Shown here: piece by piece, positions 1-10,123 of the stretch
How the letters are laid out: every line of letters starts with the position of its first letter
Position numbering within the stretch: position 1 is the first letter of the stretch
NCBI GenBank assembly: GCA_037447655.1
Contig: JBBHKE010000771.1
Span: 1 to 31,485, forward strand
From: Zygnema cylindricum
Taxonomy: Eukaryota; Streptophyta; Zygnematophyceae; Zygnematales; Zygnemataceae
Direction of reading: 5' to 3'
Length of the DNA stretch: 31,485 nucleotides
Translations under genes and position numbers: made by a program
The notes under the pieces: model-generated
The model's input: only the letters and a program-made list of their open reading frames with translations
Databases searched by the model: none
Told to the model about the DNA's origin: nothing

Positions 1-245
1 GCAGTTTTGTTACAGTAAACCTGCGCCGGCCGTGTGATTTTTTTTTTTTTATGACGGTCGACGTTCGCAAGCGCGACACTTTTTTAACCGCCGTTACAAT
101 ATTCCGCCAGTCAAAGTTGTTCGACGGATTGACCGTCTAATTTGAACTTAAAGGTACGTAGCTTGTACAAAACTGTACTTAAAATGTACAATTTATGACA
201 ACTATCTGCGCGCAACAAAAATCGTCTCTGCGATTAGCAATTCCC
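1..245 (+). mobile_element. MULE-like element, right TIR only (cut by window start)
   Basis: This is the right-hand TIR of a foldback element whose remainder lies to the left of the window. It matches the right arm of the complete copy at 342-1621 and is the reverse complement of that copy's left arm. It ends in GCAATTCCC at 237-245. No coding capacity is visible. It is useful because it preserves, at about 200-215, the uninterrupted version of the site where the complete copy carries a MITE. Family assignment rests on the 9-bp TSD of the sibling copy. Confidence 0.75.
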
Positions 246-341
246 TTACTTAATTACATACTATCCGCTACCAGGATTTACCGTAAAAAGATGATGTAGA
301 CGTTCCGATGCTCGCGTCAAGAGTAATAACAATTTAAATAC

Positions 342-1621
342 GGAATTGCTAATCGCAGAGACTATTTTTGCTGCGCGCAGATAGTTTTCAAAAATTGTAC
401 ATTTGAAGTACAATTTCGTACAGGCTACGTACCTTTAATTTTATATCTGACGGTCAATCCGTCGAACAACTTTGATTGGCGATTATTGTACCGGCGGTTA
501 AAAAAGTGTCGCGCTTGCAAACGTCGACCGTCATTAAAAAAAAAAAAAATCACACGGCCGGCGCAGGTTTACTGTAACTAAATTGCGGCAGCCACATATA
601 AATAAATTGGCTGCGAGCAGATAGTTTACTGCAAAAATGAAATCAACTCGCGAACCGTTACATTGAACTTAGACACATATTAAAGGACGATGTACAACAC
701 GTGTAAACTAGCGGGAAACCAACTAAACTTTGTACAAAATAAAAATGCATACCCGACTACCACCGTATAAACATCGATGAAACTAAAATGACACGTCGTC
801 ACGTTCACGGTGGACATGACCACGAGTTGATTTCATTTTTGCGGCTAACGTGAAGTGAGAAAACAACCTGCGCGCAACCATTTTATTTATATGTGGCTGC
901 TGCAATTTGGTACAGTAAAACTGCGCCGGCCGTGTGATTTTTTTTTTTGTTTGACGGTCGACGTTTGCAAGCGCGACACTTTTTTAACGGCCGGTAAAAT
1001 AATCCGCCAGTCAAAGTTGTTTGACGGATTGACCGTCTAATCTGAAATTAAAGGTACGTAGCCTGTACGAAATTGTACTTGAAATGTACAATTTATGACG
1101 ACTACACCGTGAATCGCTATTAGCGTAACAAAAAATATAGCGTAATGAATTAACGTACTTTACGGTAAATTGTGTTTTTTCGGGTACACCATGATACTAA
1201 TTTATCACGTACTCTAATTTGTAAACAGAAAAAAATTCGGCATAATATGTCCTTTTAAAACAGAGATGTACGAAATTGTTCAAATCGTACGCCGTCGCGT
1301 TTTATTTACATCTGCGTATGCCGGAAAATATTTACGCAATTATATATTATTATATTTTCTGTACTTTTGAATTTGAAAATGTACGGAATAGTACAGATCT
1401 GACAGTCTGTACATCACACTATTTAAAAGGGCACTAAATTACAGTTATGAACCGTATTGAGCGGGGTACTTCAGATAACGTGCAAAAACATTTAGCGTAC
1501 TTTATTCTATTTGAGAATTTGCCCCAAAAAAAGGGGTACCCCAATTAGCGTCATGTACGCTAATAGTGATTCACGGTGTATCTGCGCGCAACAAAAATGG
1601 TCTATGTGATTAGCAATTCCC
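342..1621. mobile_element. Mutator-like (MULE) non-autonomous foldback element, complete
   Basis: The element begins GGAATTGCTAATCG at 342 and ends with the complement, GCAATTCCC, at 1613-1621. It is flanked by the perfect 9-bp direct repeat TTTAAATAC at 333-341 and 1622-1630. Its left TIR runs to about 621 and its right TIR from about 873. A weaker inverted match (GCAAAAATGAAATCAACTCG at about 641-660 against 822-841) leaves a loop of about 160 bp, so nearly the whole element can fold back. A 9-bp TSD with TIRs of some 280 bp is the usual signature of Mutator-like elements. There is no transposase ORF, so it would depend on an enzyme made elsewhere. A TA-flanked MITE at 1103-1580 interrupts the right TIR. 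Confidence 0.8.
1103..1580. mobile_element. Tc1/mariner-type MITE, subfamily A (478 bp), nested in MULE
   Basis: The TIR CACCGTGAATCGCTATTAGC begins at 1105 and its complement ends at 1578, both flanked by TA. The empty site is visible in the window: the MULE arm near 200-215 reads GACAACTATCTGCG, while here it reads GACGACTA, then the MITE, then TATCTGCG. A 2-bp TA duplication is typical of Tc1/mariner superfamily MITEs (Stowaway-like). The interior is AT-rich, has more AGCGTA-type motifs near each end, and has no ORF. Confidence 0.8.
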
Positions 1622-1630
1622 TTTAAATAC

Positions 1631-2183
1631 ATCTTATTTTTCGATGGAAAACGTACAAATTGCCGTACATGTTCAATTCAATTTTGTTAACATGTACGAA
1701 TTTGTACGGAAAAAAATCAATAACGTTTTTTTACGATTTTTTTCAAATCGACCTCTCCAATTTCTACTTATTGTACGCGAGTTCAAATCGTGAGTATAAT
1801 ACATTTTGAACAACTATGGTGGCACACGCCGATTTTCTGCTACTGTAGCATTCATCATGGTTACGAATCACTATTGCGTCAGGCGACAGATGTCACAAGG
1901 TCTGTGCGTGACTTTTGTCTTATGCCTGTACAGTGTACAGAGGTCGCAAAAGTCAAAATTATATAAAACCGAAACCGACCGTTTTATTTTTTTCAAAATT
2001 TGAGTAATCGACGCCCGACCGGGTTATCTCACGCTCCAAAATTGTTAACCGTTAATCTACCGGCGTTTACGCAAATAAAAGTTAACCAAAACTCGATTTC
2101 TCGCGACTAACCTTGCCCGCCCGTAACCGAAAAAAGTACAAATTTATTTAATGTACGACGTATAAATAAGGCAATTATTACGA
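1631..2183. other. No gene seen
   Basis: AT-rich sequence with scattered GTAC motifs. A 65-codon open frame at 1806-2003 has no recognisable domain and is not supported as a gene. Confidence 0.5.
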
Positions 2184-2499
2184 TTTGTCGCGTTCCCTTA
2201 TATTTTCGAAATGAATAGTGTACTACACCGTGAATCGTTATTAGCCTTACGTACCCTATATCGGCACCCCAAAATATTGACATTGATACCTAAATTACAC
2301 TATTTAAGGAAATGGACCATAATCTGCAACGTCTCCAGGCACTAAATTTGAATGAATGACGATAATTTTTTCTTTAATCTAATAATCTATATAGTCTACT
2401 AACGATTCGCGGTGTACCGTGTCAGAATAGCGACGCTTTGTCGCGTTCCCTAAGATTGCGAAATGAATAGTGTTACTACCGTGTCAGATTTGCGACGCT
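2184..2499. repeat. Tandem duplication (about 62 bp unit), first copy split by a MITE
   Basis: Unit 1 is 2184-2223 plus 2417-2436. Unit 2 is 2437-2499. Both read TTTGTCGCGTTCCCT, then GAAATGAATAGTGT, then ACTACCGTGTCAG, then GCGACGC. The MITE at 2224-2416 sits at the TA inside ACTACCG of unit 1 only, so unit 2 is its empty site. The duplication therefore existed before the insertion, or the MITE was lost from unit 2. Confidence 0.75.
2224..2416. mobile_element. Tc1/mariner-type MITE (193 bp)
   Basis: The left end is TA then CACCGTGAATCGTTATTAGC. The right end is CTAACGATTCGCGGTG then TA. The flanks GTGTAC and CCGTGTCAG join into the uninterrupted sequence seen at 2470-2487. It is a short member of the family found at 1103, 5715, 6968, 7894, 8666 and 29879. 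No ORF. Confidence 0.75.
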
Positions 2500-2989
2500 A
2501 ATCATGGTGTCACGTACTTCCACAATACCAAAGAGTACAAAGTACAATAATGTTATATTGTATGGACACTACAATTTTTTTTTTTGTTTTTTGGTTGACC
2601 GACCGTTACCGACCGTTTTTTTTTCTGTTAAATCATCCGACAACGGCCGACCGGCCCTCAAAATTTGGCAACCGAATCTGTTCCGGATCCGGCGCGGGCG
2701 GTAGGCTAACAGTCAATCATGGTTTGGGCTGACCGTTTTGCGACCTCTGAGTGAACACCAAATTATTAGTGTTGTGTATCGGTAAAAAACTTATCGCGAT
2801 AACACTGATACCGATAGTTATCGGTTATCGAACGCTCAGAGGTTATGATATATCGGTCTGAGACCAACAAATTCCATATCGGCGATAACTTACAAAAATA
2901 TAGTATGCATATAATAGTACTTTCTAACATACAGTATTATATTATTGACTTTGTATAATAAAGTACCTTCCATTGCACCCGTACATTTT

Positions 2990-3420
2990 TCGTACAGTTA
3001 TATACAGTGCCCGTATATGTCTGTACATTATAGGGTTATATAAATGATTTTGAGGGTTTTAGAGTTCATTTCCTTGAATTTTGTATATTCAGTATGACTA
3101 CCGCACACTTTTCATACATGTACGTACAGTGGCCGTATTTTTCGTACTTGTTAGGGATATTCATTTTAGGGTTTGGAGGATACATTGCCGTACAATTTCG
3201 TATACTTCAGTACACCTGCGCTTCATTTTTCCTATATTTCCGTGCAATGTTTGTACATATTCCTACTACTTAGGGTTATTATAAGGGGGGTTTTAGGGTT
3301 TATAGGGTATATTGCCGTACGTTCCTATATATTTCAGTACGGTTGACAAAGATTTGTCGTATTATTAGGTTTGAAGGGTACACTTTCCGTATATTTCGTA
3401 CATTTATGTTATTTGTTCTT
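2990..3420. repeat. Diverged repeats of a GTAC-rich unit inside the hAT element
   Basis: Roughly 100-bp blocks recur with the order GTACAGT, CCGTA, TTCGTA or TATTTCAGTAC, then TTAGGGTT. They occur near 2995, 3110, 3190, 3310 and 3370. Divergence is too high to fix unit borders by eye. Confidence 0.4.
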
Positions 3421-4002
3421 AATTTTAAAGATTTTTTAAGGATTCTCTAGTATTTCGATTTTCGAACCTTTTCGTACATGTCCTTACAAAAAAATTTATA
3501 CGAATTTTACGAAAAGTATGAAATCGACGAATATTACGTAATTTTAACAAAAAAGTCCAAATCCGTACGATTTGGACATCTATGGGCTTGACTAACAGTC
3601 AAAAAGGACATTGAGGAAGGGTATGGGAGCGCGGAACCCAAGTAAAACCCCCTTAAATAATAAATAATCAAGGAAGAATCGCGATTTTTTACCAAAATCG
3701 GGGGGAAAGGGGTCCGCTGCGCGTCCTGGGAACATGACAAACAATTAAGTGTATTGATCGCACATTTATATGTACGGTCCTTACATATATCGCCGATAGC
3801 TATCGATACCGGTGTTATTGTTGTTTTTGAAGATTTAGTTTCGTGCGTATGTGAAATTTGATGCGCACGCGACGTTTCGTGCGTATATATTTATGTTATA
3901 TACTGAGGAGGTTCGAAAGGATTTGTGGATTGGGGGAGTAAGTGTACGAGCAAAATTAAAGTTACGTGTGAGTGGCGCGAACAAACATTTGAAAATGTAC
4001 GG

Positions 4003-4134
4003 CGGATCGCGAAGCGATCCGATATGAAATATGAATTTAAGGTGACGAAAAAGTACAAATTAAGTGACGCGAAGAAGCGTACGAAAAATACGGAATACGA
4101 AATGGAAATGGACGGCGGATCGCTTCGCGATTCG
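4003..4134. repeat. Two GGATCGC hairpins inside the hAT element
   Basis: 4003-4021 is CGGATCGC-GAA-GCGATCCG, a perfect 8-bp stem with a 3-nt loop. 4116-4134 is CGGATCGC-TTC-GCGATTCG, the same stem with one mismatch and the complementary loop. A partial counterpart lies near 26780-26805 in the second copy of the family. Confidence 0.6.
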
Positions 4135-4965
4135 ATTTGAAATATTCGAAGAATTTGAAAAGTACGCCGGCCATATGAAACATAATGCGACAGACCGCAT
4201 TTATTAAATGTGACGCCGCCGGTACGGAGCGTCGTATTTGACACGCGACATTTATGACGAAGTACGTGATTTCGGTACGGACAAGATTTGTATGGTACGG
4301 ATTGTTTGACAAGTGATTCGTGGTACACGTGGAAGGCGGATGGCGTCAGCCGATTTTTTAAGGGACCACATTGTTTTTATGACACATTATCTAGTGGACC
4401 GTACATATGCGATGTCGGTTCACTACGTGGACTTATCGACAAGTGACTAAGCAAGTTGTCACTTATGACGCGGATTTTTGGATGCGTCGGTGTAAATATT
4501 TGAAGCATCAATGTTTTGTCTTATTTGAATTAATGATTTAGTGTTGATTAAAATAGTTATATTTTACGTGATTAATGAGGATATCGACACTTTAATTTAT
4601 GTGTCGTATTTGCAGACAAGTGTACGCTTACGATTGCTTGACTTTCAGGTGTACGCTTACGATTAGTTTTATTTAATGACAGTTATGTAATTTACGTTGG
4701 TTATTTTGACACTTAGTGATTTGTTAACAGCTCACAAGTGTATATATAGGTTTGAGCTTCATTAGAACTTTAATCAATGCTGGTTAGAAAAGTAGGGACC
4801 GAAGATGTAGACTTTTAGGGTTGCCGATTAGGTCATGCATTTGAGTAATATGTTTATTGATATACTTTTGTTTATCTAATGTTTATGTGAGATTGGACTC
4901 TTTTTGTTATTATTTATTTATGTTATTTTATGTTTGTTTGATATGCATTATTTATGCATTTGTCC

Positions 4966-5059
4966 TAGGGTTTGTTTATGTCGATTATTCCATCAAACCT
5001 TAGATGTTGTCATAGGGTTTATTTATGTTAATTATTCCATGAAACCCTAAATGTTGTTG
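4966..5059 (+). repeat. 47-bp tandem duplication
   Basis: Units at 4966-5012 and 5013-5059 share TAGGGTTT, TTTATGT, ATTATTCCAT and AAACC with a few substitutions. The unit lies inside the 2.55-kb hAT element and encodes nothing recognisable. Confidence 0.65.
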
Positions 5060-5714
5060 TATGTTAAATGGAGGATGCATTTCAAATGATTGTTCATTGG
5101 CCTAGCTTCGCTTAGCTTCTTGCATGATAGTTTGGGTTGCTTCTGCGGTCTATTTTAGACCAAAGAACAACAGTTATCGCCGATAAATACCGATAAATAT
5201 CGGGTATTTATCAGCGATAACACAGATAACGATATATCGTACCAATATATCGATTATCGGGTACCCGAAAAAAGGTCCATATCGGTTATCAACAAAACCT
5301 TACCGATACACAACACTACAAATTACTTCTCTTTTTTGTCTTTTTAAAATGACGTGTGAAATCCAAGTACGTCATTCACTCATTCTGCTCTATATTTTAC
5401 GAAAAGCCAATATAATATGCGTAGCATATGCCTATTGTATGCATTCATCCGAACTGTAATCTGATCTCAACGGCTATGTGTTGCAAATGATTACAACCAA
5501 AGGAGATAACTAAAGTCAAACGACATTTCCAAAGGATCCTACAATTCCGCGTATTCTGGATTCTTTGCATACGAGTTTTCCGTGTTATAAAAATCAGTTT
5601 GACCATAGTGACACCGGAGGTGCCTTGCGACGTTTTGAAAATACGTACTTACGTAGGTGTTTTTTTACCCTAATTGTCCTGTACGGTAAGAAGGTATTTA
5701 CTACAAAACTGATG

Positions 5715-6530
5715 TACTCCGCGAATCGTTACTAGCGTCAATGTTTTTTTCGCCTCTTAAAACATCTTTTCTTTGTACGCACATGTGGGATTGTGGATCT
5801 GACGGTTGCGATTGACATGTAACATTCCCAGCTTCCGATTGCCGGTCTCAATTTGAAAATCCAACAAGCGTGTACGGAGAAATTATGTTTTAAGTGGCGA
5901 AAAAAACCATAGTTCAAAAGTAGGTGAAAGTATGCCAATACAATATGCCTATTGTATGCAAAACATACAATATGACCTTAAGACCCATATTGTATTCGGA
6001 CCTATTCGGACCAATTAAAACATTCGGAACAAAAAATAAACGAATTAAAACATTCGGACAAAAAATATTTATTTACACTGTCAAGTTCGGACGATCGGAC
6101 TGTCGCTGATGAAAGTAACGATTTAAGAAGGTCACATAAAAAGCCCATAACACAACTTGCGAAAAAGGCGTCGACCAAAGGCATACCATAAAAACGCCTA
6201 CTTTTTAACTATGAACAAAAATCATAACTCAAAAGTAGGCGTTTTTATGGTAGGCCTTTAGTCGGCGCCTTTATCGTAAGTTGTGTTATGGGCTTTTGAT
6301 GTGACTTTCTTAGATCGCTACTTTGATCAGCGTCCGTCCGATCGTCCGAATCTGACGGTGTAAATAAATTTTGTTGGTCCAAATGTTATGGTCCGAATAG
6401 GTCCGAATACAATACGGGTCTTAAGGTCATATTGTATGTTTTGCATACAATAGGCATATTGTATGGGCCTACTTTCACCTACTATTGAACTATGAAAAAA
6501 ACATTGACGCTAATAGCGATTCGCGGTGTA
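5715..6530. mobile_element. Tc1/mariner-type MITE, hairpin subfamily, interrupted
   Basis: The left end is TA then CTCCGCGAATCGTTACTAGC. The right end is GCTAATAGCGATTCGCGGTG then TA at 6529-6530. The body matches the undisrupted sibling at 7894-8116. A 587-bp palindromic hAT-type insertion (5908-6494) plus its 8-bp duplication accounts for the extra length: 816 minus 595 is 221 bp, against 223 bp for the sibling. No ORF. Confidence 0.85.
5908..6494. mobile_element. hAT-type palindromic foldback element (587 bp)
   Basis: The ends are CATAGTTCAAAAGTAGGTG and its complement, with one mismatch. They are flanked by a perfect 8-bp TSD AAAAAAAC at 5900-5907 and 6495-6502. The uninterrupted site (AAGTGGCGAAAAAAACATTG) survives in the MITE at 7894-8116. 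The ends fit the hAT pattern CANNG. The unit consists of two inverted copies of one element: arm 1 is 5908-6213, arm 2 is 6223-6494, and a 9-nt centre (AACAAAAAT) separates them. The arms are roughly 85-90% alike by eye, and arm 2 lacks a block of some 34 bp. The TSD lies only at the outer ends, so the whole palindrome inserted as one unit. Confidence 0.85.
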
Positions 6531-6967
6531 CTGAAGTTGAAGTTTAAATAGAATCCACGCGTGCACGCATTTCGCACGTGTGAATCACAACTCACGCTTA
6601 AAGTCGGTTCGACAAGCAGAAAGCGGTTTCCATTAATTTGGTCCTTTTTCATTCATAATTAAATCTTATTTTATTTTTCATTGAAAAGTGAAAACACACC
6701 ATATGAGATACAACCTATAACTAGAAAAATAAATTTTGGAATCTTATGAAAACACATAAAGCTTAGCTTCCCATGTACGTTTGAAAGCTGTCAAACAGCG
6801 ATGGGTTTTAACTTTTTCGGGTCATGATTGTTGTCGTGTCTGCGAATCAAACTGCCAAAGCGGAAAGTGTGTCTAATAAATAAGTACATATGTTCTGTCG
6901 TTTATGTTGACGTGTAAACTGACATTTTCTGTGCACATCCGTTTCTCGTGGTTACTTGGATTCAAGC
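6531..6967. other. No gene seen
   Basis: AT-rich sequence between two MITEs of the same family. I found no convincing open frame, TIR pair or tandem repeat. Confidence 0.5.
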
Positions 6968-7561
6968 TAAACCGTGTATCGCTATTTTAGGGTTAATGAT
7001 TTTTCGCCACTTTAAACCATAGTTTTAAAGTAGGTGAAAGTCGCCCATACAATATACCTATTGTACGTAAATTTTACAACACTACCTTAAGACCCATATC
7101 GTATTGGATGCAAAATGAAATAAAATAGTAACAGGGTTTAGTTGCACATCGATCGATAGAGAATTAAACGTCATGTCTAAATTTTGAAAAACATTTGGAC
7201 AAAAAAATATTTTTTTGTGAGTTTTGAGGTACTTTTTATTTAAACCGTCAGAATTCGAACGATCGGACGGTCGCCGATCAAAGTAGCGATCTTAGAAGAT
7301 CACATGGAAAGCCCGTAACACAACTTACGCTAAAGGCGGCCTATTTAAGGCAAACGAAAAAACGCCTACTTTTGAACTATGCTTTAAACATCTTTTCTCC
7401 GTACATACTTGTCGGATTTTCGATCTGACGGCTGCGATTGAAAGAAAAAATTATCACGGTCCGATTGGCGGCCTCTATGTGAAAATCGGCCAACTCTGTA
7501 CGGATATAATATGTTATAAGCGGCGAAAAAATATTTAACCCTAATAGCGATTCGCGGTGTA
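6968..7561. mobile_element. Tc1/mariner-type MITE, hairpin subfamily, interrupted
   Basis: The left end is TA then AACCGTGTATCGCTATTTTA. The right end is CTAATAGCGATTCGCGGTG then TA at 7560-7561. A 364-bp hAT-type element (7018-7381) plus an 8-bp duplication interrupts it: 594 minus 372 is 222 bp, the family length. The two arms can pair, as in the sibling at 7894-8116. Confidence 0.85.
7018..7381. mobile_element. hAT-type MITE (364 bp), nested
   Basis: The ends are CATAGTTTTAAAGTAGGTG and CGCCTACTTTTGAACTATG, the same TIR family as the palindromic element at 5908-6494. A perfect 8-bp TSD CTTTAAAC flanks it at 7010-7017 and 7382-7389. It is a single, non-duplicated version of the family: the left end resembles the outer end of the palindrome and the right end resembles its inner end. 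No ORF. Confidence 0.85.
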
Positions 7562-7893
7562 CCTGTTAGGATTTCTGTTGACTGCTGCAACTTGTGACCT
7601 GACGTTTTCTTATTTGTGATCGCGTAAGAACTAGCCAGAGCTTTCTTGTTTTAGATGACGACACATTCCAATGATTGGTTAATGAGACGACAATTTTGTT
7701 ATCGAAGAAAATGACGACTTTCCGGCTGTAAACCTCATCTGAAATAATCAAATTTTGAAAAACTGCGATAACGCGTTAACGGCATTTTAACTTTCCGGGA
7801 TCGGCCAATCGAAAGGACCGCGCGAGAAGTTTTAAGGGAATAGCATTTTTGAAGAGTGTGTGTTTGGTTTTTTGCATCGCGAAAGCCCTTCAG
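7562..7893. other. No gene seen
   Basis: Unique-looking sequence between two MITEs. The 61-codon frame on the - strand near 7566-7751 has no recognisable domain. Confidence 0.5.
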
Positions 7894-8116
7894 TACTACC
7901 GTGAATCGCTATTAGCGTCAATGTTTTTTTCGCCACTTAAATCATCTTTTCCCCGTACACACTTGTCGGATTTTGGATCTGACGATTGCGACTGAAAGTT
8001 AACATTCTCAGCTTCCGATTGGCGGTCTCAAATTGAAAATCCGACATGGGTGTACGGAGAAAATATGTTTTAAGTGGCGAAAAAAACATTGACGCCAATA
8101 GCGATTCAAGGTGGTA
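7894..8116. mobile_element. Tc1/mariner-type MITE, hairpin subfamily, uninterrupted (223 bp)
   Basis: The left end is TA then CTACCGTGAATCGC. The right end is GCGATTCAAGGTGG then TA. The outer arms are strongly complementary: CGCCACTTAAA and TCTTTTCCCCGTACA on the left pair with TGTACGGAGAAAA and TTTTAAGTGGCG on the right, so the DNA or a read-through transcript would form one long hairpin. This copy serves as the empty-site reference for the interrupted siblings at 5715, 6968 and 29879. Confidence 0.85.
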
Positions 8117-8665
8117 CTGTAGTTTGTCGAGTTGACTGCAGACAGTGTTGTTGACTTCTCAAAACGTACATTAATAATGAGCCTAGATTGTACTGTAACT
8201 CACAGTCTACGTTGACTTTATCTCCCTACCGCTAACATTTTACCGTACCTCCGCCGAACCTATCAGGTGAAATCACAAAGGATCTAAGCAATCAACGGAG
8301 CAGGGGAAGCTTCCGCGGAACAGATTGCTAATGTGTCACACAAAGTTAAGAGACGCTAGAAGTTAAAAGTTAAGCTTCCAGCGGGTCAACCTAAGCATTT
8401 AATTGTTACGTTGTCCTTGAAGGTTAGACTTTACGGCGGTGTAACTCATAGAAATAAGTAATGATTTCCAACGCAAAATGACATTAAACTCGGGAGAAAA
8501 TATATCGACGGGTTAATCTGAGGGCTCAGACTCATCTTGGCAGTTTTCGGGGCAAAAGTCTGTTCGTCCTGAAAATTCGTTTATCTAATACGACAAACAG
8601 CTTAGTACAGACCTTTTGTGAATTCCTTACAGCAGAAAACAATTATTTTCGTACGGAGTGTACAC
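8117..8665. other. No gene seen
   Basis: Sequence of mixed composition between two MITEs. I could not identify a coding frame, TIR or repeat. It may be older host or transposon sequence. Confidence 0.45.
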
Positions 8666-8886
8666 TACACAGCCAATCGCTATTAGCGTGTACGTTTGAT
8701 TAGCGTATACTATTATTTAGCGTGGTGCACGCTAATTGGGAATTTGGAAATTTTTGAAGAAATCGATTACTCTAATTAAGAATTAGGGTTTTTTTTAAAT
8801 AGTGTGGATAATTCTATTTGATAATAAAACAAAAAAAAAGTAGGACGGGATTAGCGTACACAACGCTAATAGCGATTGGCGGTGTA
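8666..8886. mobile_element. Tc1/mariner-type MITE (221 bp), subfamily A interior
   Basis: The left end is TA then CACAGCCAATCGCTATTAGC. The right end is GCTAATAGCGATTGGCGGTG then TA. The interior has repeated TTAGCGT motifs and resembles the 478-bp element at 1103-1580 rather than the hairpin subfamily. No ORF. Confidence 0.75.
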
Positions 8887-9110
8887 CAGTACAACAGTAC
8901 CCATGTCAAAAACAAATCGTATGTTTCTATCTCTCCTAGACGTGTGCAGCAAATCTTCTGCCAGCTGATACCCGCCAATAAAGTTTCAAGAGAACTAATT
9001 TATAACCGTCCGCAGTTTTTTGTCGCTTGAAAAAAAACAGAACATTGGGCAGCCACGCCACGTGGAACTTCACGGACCGAAAGCTGCAACTGTATCTCTA
9101 CTTAGAGTAA

Positions 9111-9916
9111 GGGTAAGTGTAACCTTCCATCAGGCGTTCCCAGTAATCGTACGAACACGACACGTTTACTGGCAGTAATATTTGTAACACCCTTCCATCA
9201 GGTCGTGCCAGTGAATGAGGTGTTAGATTGCGATTGGTACCACGTAGGACCTGTTGAGCCGCCCGGGAATAATCATCATTTCCAAAAGGACAAAATTGCA
9301 GCTGCGTATGTGTACGGGCGGACGCCGATTAAAATATCTAGTAGCGTCACGCTAATGTACAATCTGAACGTTCTCACGGTTGTTGTGGTATTAACGGCCA
9401 CGAAAAACCGTTGCAAAATTAAAGTTTGTACAAATTTCCAAGGATGTACCATTTGTACGTGAATCGTTGTATCGCACATTTATGAAGGAGACGTCACAGT
9501 ATGTCTTACAACCAAGTTTGTTTTGTCGTTGAACATACGACCAAGATTTTTTTGTCGTCGAACAGGCTGGCTTTTATGTCACAAGGTACACTCCAATTGC
9601 CACATGTAAGTTTATTGCTTCACGTCTGTCGTGGATCGACTCTGACATTACAAATGGACCAAAACACGCGTCCAGTAATCACAAACTCTCCTCCGAGGAC
9701 AGTCGGAAGAGACTAGCTACGTACTGGAAACAAGAAGCGTTTGCGTCGAAAATTGAAAATCGGACGGTGGTAGTTTTCTCCAAGAAGTTTGGAGAATCTC
9801 AACGAATTTTTAGTAAACATCTTTTGTAAAACAAAAAAAAAAAACAGTACGGCCTAGTACGGAACTGTACTTTCTCCAGTAAACATCCCCACTTTTCGCT
9901 TGATGGAAGGTTACCC
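9111..9916 (+). mobile_element. PIF/Harbinger-like MITE, copy 1 (806 bp)
   Basis: The element starts GGGTAAGTGTAACCTTCCAT and ends TGATGGAAGGTTACCC. TAA flanks it on both sides (9108-9110 and 9917-9919). It is collinear with 14468-15239 over its whole length at clearly high identity. A 3-bp TSD of the TWA/TTA class with GG-starting TIRs is typical of PIF/Harbinger. The left end has a second CACCCTTCCATCAGG about 80 bp inside, whereas the right end has only one such motif, preceded by CCAGTAAAC. Short open frames within are not conserved as proteins between the copies. Confidence 0.8.
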
Positions 9917-9919
9917 TAA

Positions 9920-10123
9920 GATTCCATTAGGTGAAAAATGGGGTTGTTTAATGGATGCCGTATGTTTTCGTACATATTCGTACAAAAAAAAATGGTCAGA
10001 CGAAACATACTTAGGGTGGTATTCCATTAGAGGAAAAGTGGGGTTGTTTATTGGACGCCGTACGATTTTGTACATATTCGTACCATTTTTTATTTTTTTG
10101 TGAGACAAAACATGACGAAACAT
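9920..10123 (+). repeat. Tandemly duplicated Harbinger-like left terminus
   Basis: Two blocks, about 9920-10013 and 10017-10123, share ATTCCATTAG, then AAAATGGGGTTGTTT or AAAGTGGGGTTGTTT, then GG(A)YGCCGTA, then TCGTACATATTCGTAC, then GACGAAACAT. The second block begins a complete element (10014-11684). The first is a stray terminal fragment directly abutting copy 1. Confidence 0.65.

Larger units (their letters stand above)
2767..5318. mobile_element. hAT-type non-autonomous element (2552 bp)
   Basis: The ends are TAGTGTTGTGTATCGGTAA at 2767 and its complement, finishing ACACAACACTA, at 5318. They are flanked by 8-bp repeats CAAATTAT (2759-2766) and CAAATTAC (5319-5326), matching at 7 of 8 positions. 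An 8-bp TSD and ends of the form TAGNG fit the hAT superfamily. The subterminal 100-150 bp on both sides are full of ATCGGCGATAAC-type motifs in both orientations. The interior holds diverged repeats around 3000-3400, two hairpins near 4003-4134 and a 47-bp duplication at 4966-5059. No transposase is visible. The longest open frame (145 codons, - strand, 3891-4328) has no known domain. A related truncated copy lies at 26294-27030. Confidence 0.75.

Noticed and set aside
2990-3420. TTAGGG and TTTAGGG occurrences suggesting interstitial telomere DNA
   Set aside because: They are single motifs scattered within a diverged 100-bp repeat of a hAT element and are never tandem.
6223-6494. Two separate hAT insertions instead of one palindrome at 5908-6494
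   Set aside because: The 8-bp TSD is found only at the outer borders; the 9-nt centre does not duplicate either flank.
9205-9716. Open frames in Harbinger-like copy 1 with counterparts in copy 2
   Set aside because: The similarity follows from DNA homology; the frames differ in start, stop and register between the copies.
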